Under the pieces are notes generated by a model. That model was given only the letters and a program-made list of their open reading frames with translations, made no database searches and was not told the DNA's origin. Shown here in pieces: positions 8,201 through 20,200 of a DNA stretch of 64,000 nt (positions within the stretch are counted from its first letter, which is position 1; every line of letters starts with the position of its first letter). Origin of the DNA: G963662905 sp963662905. Lineage in GTDB: Bacteria; Bacteroidota; Bacteroidia; Bacteroidales; WRLA01. The stretch covers positions 1,240,001-1,304,000 of the forward strand of contig CAXXFD010000003.1 of the NCBI GenBank assembly GCA_963662905.2, given 5' to 3'. Position numbers and translations under genes: made by a program.

Positions 8201-11200
8201 AGGGCGGAACCCCTTATGAAAACCTAAGCCGGGAGCCATACGATTATTTATGGTTGCCCCCGCTCAGCTCCACTGAGGATTCTGTTTACAACCTCAGCCA
8301 GGGCACTTATCACATCATGATCACCGACAGTTTGGGCTGCACAGCAACCGACAGCGCCCGTGTTGCCCCTTTTGACGGCAGCCTGGAATATTCTGATATT
8401 CTTTGCAATGGCGCAGCCAACGGATGGGCAAAAGTGAATCCCGTTGGAGGTTCTACGCCATATACATTTGCATGGAAAAAAGAGCCGGCCCCGGACATTA
8501 TCGGAACAAACGACAGCATCAGCAACCTGGATCCGGGCACATATACCGTAATTGTTGCCGACAACAACAACTGCCTGTATTACGACACCGTTTACATCAC
8601 GCAACCCACAGCGCTCAGCCTGAGTTTCACCACCAGCCCGGCCAGTTGTTACGATACAGCCGACGGAACAGCTACGGCCTTTGTCAGCGGAGGCACGCAC
8701 TTCAGCAGCCCTGCTTATCATTATTCCTGGTCGAATGGAAGCACAAGCAGCAGCATAACAACAGCAGCCGGGCGCTATTACCTCACTGCAACAGACAGCT
8801 TAGGCTGCACGATTTCCGATTCGGCGGAAATTATCCAGCCCGACAGCATCAGCATCAATAGCTTAACCGGCAGCAACCTGACATGTTTTAACTATAATGA
8901 CGGTCAAATTGAGATTTCGGCAAGCGGAGGTACGGGAACCATAAACTACACATTGCAACCCACTGCCCAAAGTAACCAAATCGGCACATTTTCCGCGCTC
9001 AATCCCGGCGGATATTTCGTACAGATTAATGACGCCAACGGATGCCTGAAAAATTCCGACAGCCTGTTCATCCTCAATCCGGACACGCTGCACATTGATT
9101 CCGCGCATAAAACCGACATCCTGTGCCACGACCAAAGCAATGGCAGCATGATCACTTTTGGCGGGGGCGGAACAACGCCATTGACATATACCCTTTGGGA
9201 TCCTGACTCGGTTACCAGCAACAGCAACGGGCTTTTCAGCAACATCCCCGAAGGCACATATTCAATAACTTTAAGCGATGCAAACGACTGCCCTCAGGCA
9301 CAATGGGGAACAATTTCCATTTTGAACCCTCCGGCCATTGAGGTTTTGTGGGACACTATAAGTCCGCTAAGCTGTCATAATGCCAATGACGGCAGCATCA
9401 GCCTGATGGCGACAGGAGGAATCGGGGCACTTACATATACGCTCAATCCCGGCAATATCAGCAGCGACACAGGATATTTTGCAAACCTGTCCGGAGGCAG
9501 TTACAACATCCGCATAAGCGACCAAAACGCATGTTTGCTCGACACCAATAATATTGAAGTCATTAATCCGGATACCATCACATTTTTAGTGGATATCAAT
9601 GACGTTTCCTGCTATAATGCTGCCGACGGAAGCTTTGAAATACACGCTTTAGGAGGAACGCGCCCATTTATGTACAGCATAAACAATGGCAACAGCTGGC
9701 AAACGGACTCGGTTTTCAACTTTTTGGATACAGGAACTTATGCCTTGATGGTGCGCGACACAAATTATTGTCTGTCCTATTCCGGCATTGCCCAAAACCG
9801 GACAATCACGCAGCCAGACAGCCTCACCATAGCGTTTTCCAATATCATTCATCCCACCTGTGCCGGATGTTCGGATGGAAGCATCACAGCAAATGTTAGC
9901 GGAGGCACAGCTTCGTATCAACATTTCTGGAGCAATGGAATGACCGGAGCCACAATCAGCGGGCTCACTGCCGGTTGCTATACCGATTCCGTTGTGGATC
10001 AGCACGGATGTTATACCAAAAAAGAAATCTGCTTATCCGAACCTCCCGAATTTGAGCTTACAATTGACAGCGCCAATGTACGATGCTATGGACAATCGAA
10101 TGCCTGGATCAAGGCTCTACTGGCTGGCGGGACAAAGCCCTACACTTATGAATGGAAAAAACTTCCCGGTGCTGCGATAATCGGGACAGACTCCTTGATT
10201 ACAGGTCTGGATTCTGCAACATACCAGCTAACAGTATGGGATTTTTATGGCTACAGCCTGCAACGAAAGATTTACATCAGCCAGCCCGATCAGATACAAA
10301 TCTCACTCAGTCATACCGACAGCCTTTGCCCGGAAAAAAACGACGGCTGGATAACAGCTGAAGTCAGTGGCGGAAATCCGCCCTTCCATTATAGCTGGCA
10401 ATGGAGTGGTGGCGATACGCTTAGCGGTCATCCCGATTCTGTTTTCAACCTTCAGGCCGGCACTTACAGTTTGACCATCCAGGACGACAGCCTTTGCCAG
10501 GGAAACGCCAGTGCAATAATTTACCCCTACCCTTCACCACTGGCCAACTTCAGCGCACCTCCTGTTTGTTTTGGCGACAGCAGTTCGTTTACCAGCATTT
10601 CATCAGCAATTGGCAGTACCATCGGCAGCTACCACTGGAATTTCAATGATCCTGCTGCCGGAGATGACAGCATTTCTGCATTGATGAACCCTAAGCACCT
10701 TTTTACATCTCCGGGAAACTGGCAAACAGCGCATTATGTTATTGACCAAAGAGGATGTTCCAGCGATACCGCCAACAAATCAGTAAGCGTTTACGCACTT
10801 CCGGAGGCAAATTTCAGCTGGGACAGCGTTTGTAACGGCAATGAAGTCCCCTTCACCGACCTTAGCAGCCAGGGCAGCGGAAGTATCAGCAATTGGAACT
10901 GGAGCTTTGGAGACGGCAATAATTCCTTTATCCAAAATCCTTCGCATTTGTATGGAAATTACGGAAATTACAACGTACAATTAAGCATATCAGACATTTA
11001 CGGATGTAAAGACAGTATAGAAAATCAAATCCGCGTTTATTCAAACCCCATTGCAGATTTTGTGGCATTAAATCCCTGCGCCGGCAGCCAGGTGCATTTT
11101 ACCGATCTGAGCGACAGTGTTGCCGATCCGATTACGCATTGGTTTTGGGACTTCGATGATGGAACCTACACCAGCTTGCAAGACCCGATTCATGTGTATG

Positions 11201-14200
11201 GCGGTATCGGGAATTATGAAGTAAGTTTGCGTGTATCCAATCAAATTGGCTGCGCCGACAGCATTACGGATACGATAGAGGTATGGCCTTCTTTTTGGGC
11301 TGATTTCAAGTTTGATACAGTTTGTTATGGACAGCCCACACAATTCCGCGATACAGTGCTTTCGAGCGATATTGTTCCGGAAAGCTGGTTCTGGGATTTT
11401 GGTGATGGCGCAACATCCGCAGAGCAAAACCCAAGCCACATCTTTAGCAGTCCGGGAACTTTTTCAGTAGTACATACTGTGACCGACACCAATGGATGTA
11501 TCGCCACAAAAACCCATTTGGTTGGCATTTATCCCCTGCCCCAACCTGCTTTTAGTGCAAGCACCGAATGCTTAGGCGATTCAACAACATTCATCAACCA
11601 AAGCGCACTGTATGCCAATGGAATACAAAACCTGCTCTGGGAATTTGGCGATGGAGGAACATCACCCCTTGAAAATCCCCGGCATCTTTATTTGAGTTCC
11701 GGATATTATGATGTTGTGCTGAACATCACCAATTCCAATGGATGTTTTGGAAGCGATACAGCAGAAGTGCTTGTTTCTCCGCTTCCAACTGCCGGTTTTA
11801 CAGCAGATACAGCCTGCCTCGGATTCCCTACCCACTTTACAGATCAAAGCTCCGGTAGTATTGGCTCAATTACAAACTGGGAGTGGGATTTCGGTGATGG
11901 CAGTTCCTCTTCCAGCCAAAACCCCAACCACACATTTGCAACAGCCGGTGTGCATAATGTGCAGCTCATCATCTTTAACGACAACACATGTTCCGACACA
12001 ATAAACAAAACGGTTTATGTTGCCCCGTTGCCTGTTCCTGATTTTATTTTTGACACGGTATGTCATTATGAAACAACCCGTTTTACGGATCAGAGCACCG
12101 CTTTGGGCGGGATAAACACCTGGCTTTGGAATTTTGGAAACGGGAATTTCAGCAATGATCAAAATCCGTCATTTTCTTTCAATATTCCCGGAAACAATCC
12201 CGTAAGCCTTCAGCTTGTCGATAATTCAGGATGTATTGCCGGCATCACGAAAGATGTTTTGGTATATCAATTGCCGGTCGCAAATTTTTCTTTTGGCAGC
12301 AATATTTGCCTGAGCGACAGTGTTGCATTCACGGACTTCAGCCTGCCACAAGCCGACAGCATCATAAACTGGTCGTGGGATTTTGGTGATGGAAGCACAT
12401 CAAACGAACAAAACCCAAAGCACAAATATGCTTCTGCAGGCAGTTATTTTGTACGGCTCGCCATTACGAACAACCACCTTTGCTCCGACACTTTGATACA
12501 GGAAATCATCATGAATGAGATGCCTGTGACCGATTTTTCTGCTGACACTGCCTGTTTGGGCAGCCCGACCCAATTTACGGACCAATCAAGCACTACAAGT
12601 GGCAGTCTGAACTATTGGTATTGGGATTTCGGCGATGGAAACACATCAGGCGAACAAAATCCTGCGCACATTTTCAACAGCGCGGGCATTCATTCGGTGC
12701 GGCTCATCAGCGGAAACAATTTCGGTTGCAATGATACTCTTGAAAAAAATATTTTCGTCCGTCCACTCCCGCTTTCTTCCTTCCTTTTTTCAGAGGTTTG
12801 CCTGGGCGACAGCACCGAATTTATCGATCAATCCGGTTCTCCCAATGGAGCGGTGATCAGCTGGAGCTGGAATTTCGGTGACGGAAACAGCAGCAATACG
12901 CAAAATCCCGGGCATTTATACAGTACTTCCGGAATATATAATGTAAGCCTCACGGCAACAGATGCGGCAGGCTGCGCCAAAGACACCACCAATCCGGTTG
13001 AAGTTTATCCATTGCCTATTGCCGATTTTGCATACACCGTAAACTGCATCAATGACAGCACTAGTTTCATTGATTTATCGAGTGGCAACGGCAGTGCGAT
13101 CAGTTCATGGTTCTGGGACTTTGGGGATGGCAGCACATCCACAGAACAAAACCCAAAACACGTTTTTACTTCCGCCGGAATATTTAATGTACAACTGATC
13201 ATCATCAACAGCAATAATTGCAGCGACAGCATTCAAAAAACCGTAAACATATATCCCCTTCCCGAAGCCGGATTTGAATATTCGTTAGCTTGCGCTGGCG
13301 ACAGCACACATTTTAATGATACTTCCCATAGCGCTTATGGTGAAATTATTTGGCGAAGCTGGGATTTCGGTGATCCGGCCAGTGGCAGCAACAACACATC
13401 CAGCCTGCAAAACCCCTGGCATAAATTCAGCTCCGCCGGAATTTTTACGGTGCGCCTGATTATTGAAAACACGCAAGGCTGCCGCGATACCCTTTCAAAA
13501 GAAGTTACGGTATTGCCACGCCCCCATCCCGATTTCGGTTTCAATAATGACTGTTTGGGCGACACAATCTTTTTCAACGACCAAAGTGCGGCCAATCCCG
13601 GAAACAACATCACACAATGGATGTGGCAATTTGGCGACGGCAATACCTCAGCACAACAAAATCCATGGCATATTTATGCCGATCACGGGAATTATACCGT
13701 AAGATTAAGCATACAAGAAAATACCGGATGCATTGCCGATACCACAAAAGTGGTGCAGGTATGGCCTTTACCCATTGCTGATTTCACTTATTATTCGGGA
13801 TGTATTAATGAAGTAACCCATTTTATTGATCAAAGCTCCGGATCGGGCTGGGACATTACGGATTGGCATTGGAATTTCGGTGATCCCGCTTCAGGCGCTG
13901 CCAATACCTCAACACTGCAGAATCCGGGACACACATTTAGCCTGAGCGGCGAATATCTCGTTTCCCTTACGGTTAGCAATTCCAATGGTTGCCAGGCATC
14001 TGTTCAATATGCCATTAGCATTGATAACGGCCCCATTGCCGATTTTCTCACTGATACCATCTGCCAGGATTTCCCTGCTTATTTTGACAATTTATCCTAC
14101 TCAACGGTCGATCCCATCGTAAGCTGGTACTGGAATTTCGGCGATGGCGACACCTCCACACTGCAATATCCCTATCACACCTATGCAGGATATGGCACAC

Positions 14201-17200
14201 ATTATGTTTCGCTCAGTGTGGAAACTGCCAATGGTTGCCATGCCGACACCATCAAAGAAATTTTCGTTACTCCATTGCCCGATGTTGATTTCAACTGGGC
14301 ACAAAACGGCTGTTCGGGCGATTCCATACAATTCTATGATCTGAGCAGTTTCATTGCGCCGAATGCCGTAAACATCAGGTTATGGGATTTTGGCGATGGC
14401 GCCACATCAGCCGAAAAAAACCCAAAGCATGCATACGCTGTGCCCGGGCCATATACAGTAACACTTGCCATAACCGACACCAGCGGATGCTACAACAGCC
14501 TGCAAAAAGAAATTACAATTGAAGAAGGTCCGAATGCTTCATTTTCTCATGACATTATTCAGTGCAATGAGGCGCATTTCGCCAATTTATCCAACGACAA
14601 CCAATACGACATCATCCATTGGTACTGGGATTTTGGTGATCCTTCCTCATCTTCCAATACCAGCACTTTAGAAAACCCCACGCACATTTACGACAACACA
14701 GGCAGCTATTCCGTGCGCCTGATTGTTGAAAATGAATTGCTTTGCCGTGATACAGTTTACAATACCATAAACATCAGCAAGCCTGTTGCCGGATTCATGG
14801 CAAGCAGCAACTCAGCTTGTCCGCACATGCCGATCCAGTTTACCGACACATCACACGCAAGCAATCAAACAATTATCAGCCGATTTTGGGATTTCGGCGA
14901 TGGCACAACATCAACGCTTATAAACCCGGCACATGCTTTTGATAATCAAGGCAATTATCCGGTAAAACTCATCATCACCACCGATCAAAACTGCACCGAC
15001 AGCACCACAGCGATCATCAGCATCCTGCCTCCTCCACTGGCAGATTTCACAACTGCTTCTTCCATTTGCTCCGGCGACACTTCCTGGTTTGAAGACCAGT
15101 CATCTTCCATTCAGGGAGCCACGATTACGGATTGGTACTGGGAATTTGGCGATGGCGGCACTTCCACCGAAGAGAACCCATGGCACATCTACAGTACCGC
15201 CGGAACGTTTACGACCTATCTGCAAATCAGCGACGAAAACGGTTGCACATCAGATACCAGTAAAACTATTGAAGTGCAGCTGCCACCACAAAGCAGTTTC
15301 AGTTACCAGATATTCCATTGCGATTCGGCACAGTTTACCGATCTGAGCATTGCTTCTTCAAGCCCCAACAATTCCTGGTTATGGAATTTCGGCGATCCGG
15401 CTTCAGGAACAAGCAACATCAGCACGGAGCAAAACCCGCATCATTATTATTATGTTGCCGGAACTTATAATGTAACGCTCATCACCCGAAATGAAGCCGG
15501 TTGCAGCGACACTTCCGTCATGAATGTTGATATTATACATCCTCAGGCAAACTTTTCTCATTCCGCTCCATCCTATTGCCCGGATATTTCTGTTCAGTTT
15601 ATGGATGCTTCTATTGGAACAAACATCTCCAGCTGGTACTGGGAGTTTGGCGATGGGCAAAGCGCAACAAGCGGAAATCCGCTGCACGCATACACCGATG
15701 CAGGCATCTATCAGGTTTCGCTCAGCATTACCAACGCCTCGGGATGCCAGAGCCAAGTGGTTCATCAGGTAGAAATCCACGGCAAACCCGTGGCTGCGTT
15801 CAGCAATACCAGTCCGGCATGTCTGGGCGACAGCATTTATTTTGATGACCTTTCATCAGCTGTGGGCAACGGCCTCATCACCCAATGGCAGTGGGACTTT
15901 GGCGATGGAAGCACATCCGGCGATCAGGAACCCGCGCATTTATATTCCAACGACGGTTATTATACCGTTGCACTGCAAGTCACAAATGAGCATCAATGTT
16001 TTGATATTACCGACGAAATCGTTGAGATACAGGCATTACCAACAGCTGATTTTAACCACAGCATTTATGGCTGCGATACGGTGCAGTTCACAGACCTGAG
16101 CCAATCCTTCGGCTATGCCATTACCGACTGGGAATGGGATTTCGGTGATCCGGATTCCGGTCCGATGAATTTTTCCGATGAGCAAAACCCCTTCCACCTC
16201 TATACCGAAGCCGGAACACACAGCGTACAGCTAATCGTCTCCACGGAGGCCGGATGCCGTGATACAATAACACAAGAAATCAGCATAGATGAAAAACCTG
16301 TGGCAGGATTTACTATTGACCGCGACAGCCTTTGTGCCGGTTTGCACATGCAATTTACAGATGCTTCCACGATCAGCACAGGCAGCATCAGCAGCTGGTT
16401 CTGGAGTTTTGGCGACGGAAGCACATCCACACAGCAATCGCCGCAACATGCTTTTGAAGAACCCGGAATGTATTTTGTGACTTTAACTGTAACCGGCAGC
16501 AATGGATGCACGGACAATGAAATACAGCCCGTTTTCGTAAGCCCGGGCGTTTTCGCAGCTTTCGACCACAGCAATTTGCTGTGCGCAGAACAGGAAGTCA
16601 GTTTTTATGATGGTTCATCGAGTATCTGGCAAGGCGCAATAACAGAATGGCTGTGGGATTTCGGTGATGGCAGTACCAGCAATGAGCAGGATCCTGTGCA
16701 TACCTATCTGAATGCAGGAAATTATCAGGTCAGTTTGCAGGTTACCAACAGTTTTGGTTGCATTGACGACAGTGTCAGGACGATCACCATCAATGATCAG
16801 CCTCAGGCAAATTTCAGCACAGAAACCATTAATTGCGATACGACATGGTTTACGGATTTATCGACCGACCCCTTTACCAACATTATAAGCTGGTCATGGG
16901 ACTTTGATGATCCTTCTTCGGGCTGGCACAATCATTCCACTGAAAGCAATCCTTATCATATTTATTATGTTCCGGGCACATATTCGCCAAGCCTCACAGT
17001 AACGAATGAAACCGGCTGCAGCAGCATGATTACCAAAAGCGTTACGGTGAACCGTCCGGTTGCGGATTTCAGTTCCAATTCGCCATGCCAGGGGCAGCAA
17101 AGCAATTTCACGGACAATTCATGGTCGCCGGGAGGAGCAATCGTAAGCTGGCTTTGGGATTTCGGCGATGGCAACTCCAGCACAGACCGAAACCCAACGC

Positions 17201-20200
17201 ACACTTATGCCTCAGCAGGCACTTATTATGTGCGGCTTACGGTTACCAACAACCTGGGCTGCCTTTCGCATATAGTAATCGCACATCATGTAAAATACCC
17301 ACCAACCGCTGATTTCCAGATGAGCAGCAATTTTGGCTGTTTGAACGAAACCATCCAGTTTACGGATTTATCGTATGCAACAGGGGGCAGTATTGATATC
17401 ATTGCCTGGTACTGGGATTTTGGTGATGGCGGATATTCTCTGGAGCAAAATCCCAGCCACACCTATATAATCCCATCAGATTATGTAGTAACACTTGTGG
17501 TTTACGATGAGTACGGATGTTTCTCACAAACAACAAAAAACGTAATAATAAGCCAGTATCCACAGGCAAATTTCACGCACCAAACCCTGAATTGCGATAC
17601 CACATGGTTTACGGATTTATCGAATGGCATGGGTTCCGATATTATTTATTGGGACTGGAATTTTGATGATCCTGTATCCGGAGCTTTCAATACAAGTACG
17701 GAGGAAAATCCCTGGCATATTTTCACGGAAACCGGCACCTACAATGTTCAGCTGGTTGCCACTAATGCCAACGGTTGTTCCGACAGCATCAGCCTTCCGG
17801 TTTTCTTTGATGCAGCCCCTGCTGTAGGTTTCTATTCCGATACGGTTTGTTTGGGCAATCCTACCCATTTAAGCGACACTTCTCCGGCAGCAAACCTGAT
17901 TTACTGGAGCTGGGATTTCGGGAGTGGCCACAGCTCAACACAGCAAAACCCAAGTTTCACTTTCCTTCAGCACGGCCTGAATCCGGTGAGTTTAACTGTT
18001 ACCAACGAAATTGGATGCTCCAGTACTTTTACAGCTAATGTGATGGTGGACACCCTGCCCGAAGCCAATTTCGATATGTCGGACACCACCTGCCTGCTGC
18101 ATGAAGTACATTTTACCAACCTGAGCATCCCTCATGCAGCCTCCATTACAGATTTTCTATGGAATTTTGGCGACGGGGCAACATCAACCGAAGAAAATCC
18201 CAGCCATACTTATACTGTTCCGGGCACTTATTTTGTAAACCTTAGTATCACCAACAGCAATGGCTGCGAAAACAGTTTCCAGAAACCCGTTTTTGCCAAT
18301 CCCGATCCTGTGGCAAATTTCACTTTTGATACAGTTTGCCTCGGACTGCCCACAAATTTCGTGGATCTATCCTCTTCACAATATTCCTATGTAACTTATT
18401 GGGAATGGCATTTTGGCGATGGCAGCGATACACTGGGCATCAAAAATCCGCCCCATGTTTATCCCGATTCCGGAAATTATACGGTACAGCTGGTTATTGG
18501 CGATATGTGGGGCTGTTCCGATACCATCAGCAAGGAAATCAGGGTACATCCCCTGCCCATTGCCGATTTCTCCATCAGCAACGAAAGCACCTGCAAAGGC
18601 GACACCATCTTTTTCCAGGATGAATCCACGCCAACCGGAGCGCCTTTGGCTGCATGGAACTGGTACTTCGGACATCCTTCATCGGGAAGCAACGACAGCT
18701 CACAACTTCAGAACCCCTGGCATGTTTACGACTCAGCAGCAGTTTATTACAGTTTGCTTATTGTAACCGACAGCAATGGCTGCCGCGATGACATTTTGAA
18801 ACCCGTGGAAATACATCCGCTGCCAAATGCGAATTTCACCTATAGCAGCCAATGCGTTACCGATAGTGTTTCCTTTACCGACCTTTCTTCTGCAAACCAG
18901 TCCCAGCTGGCGGAATGGCTCTGGGATTTTGGCGACGGTACAACATCCGGCGAGCAAAATCCAAAACATCTCTACACCGGGGGACTGCTCAATTATACCG
19001 TAAGCCTGACAGTTACCGACACCAACGGATGCAGCAAAAGCATGAGTCAGGATATTGCTCTGACACCATTGCCGGAAGCAAATTTCAGTTATTCGATGAG
19101 TGTGCCCTGCTCCGGCGAGTTTACTGAGTTTTTTGATGAAAGTCAGGCAAATGAGGGAATAATAATCTCATGGCAATGGGATTTTGATGACGGAGGCAGC
19201 TCCACAATTCCCAACCCTGTACATTATTACCCCCTGAGCGGAAATTACAATGTTCAGCTGATTGTGCGCAATTCGGGCGGCTGTTATGACACTACCATCC
19301 AAACTGTTGTTATTCATGATGCACCATTGGTTGATTTTACCTACGATACGGTATGCTTTGGTGATACAACACAATTTATCGACACAATCTTTACTTCGGG
19401 TGCCATCATTGAACGAAAATGGGAATTTGGCGACGGACAAATTGCCTATGGCAAAAACCCGCTGCATCATTATAATTTTGCCGACACTTTTGATGTCCGT
19501 TTGACTGTAACCGACACCAACGGTTGCATCAATTATATGGCACATCCGGTGATTGTGCGCCCCGCCCCTGCTGTTGATTTTGAATACAATACAGCTTGTT
19601 TTGGCAATACTACAAATTTCCACGGAATCAACAACGGCACAACAACATCATGGTTCTGGACTTTTGGCGATGGCAATTCGTCCACAGCACAGGACACAAA
19701 TTATATTTACGAATCGCCCGGTGTTTATAAGGTTACGCTTACCGCTTCCGACATCAACGGATGTAAGGCAACGATTGAAAAATACATCGCCGTTCTCGAT
19801 ATTCCCAAAGCAAATTTCACCTGGGACAACACTTGGTGCGACGATGGTTTTGTCCAGTTCCACGATTCATCATGGCACAGCTCCGCCATTATCAATAAAT
19901 GGCAATGGCAGCTCGATTCCAATTATTTCAGCATCTGGCAAAACCCTGATTATGTGTATGATATTACCGACAGCTGCTATAATGTAAAATTAATTGTTAC
20001 CGACAACAAAGGCTGCTCCGATTCGGTAACAAAATCGGTTTGCGTGGCTGCCGGTTTCCATATTGATTTTAATTTTGAAAATGCCTGCCCGGGCGATTCT
20101 GCTTTGTTCCGGGGCATCAGTCTGGCAGAAGAAGATGCTGCTGTATTGTGGCAATGGAAAATAGGCCAGCAAACTATTGAAACCCAAAACGACTCACTTT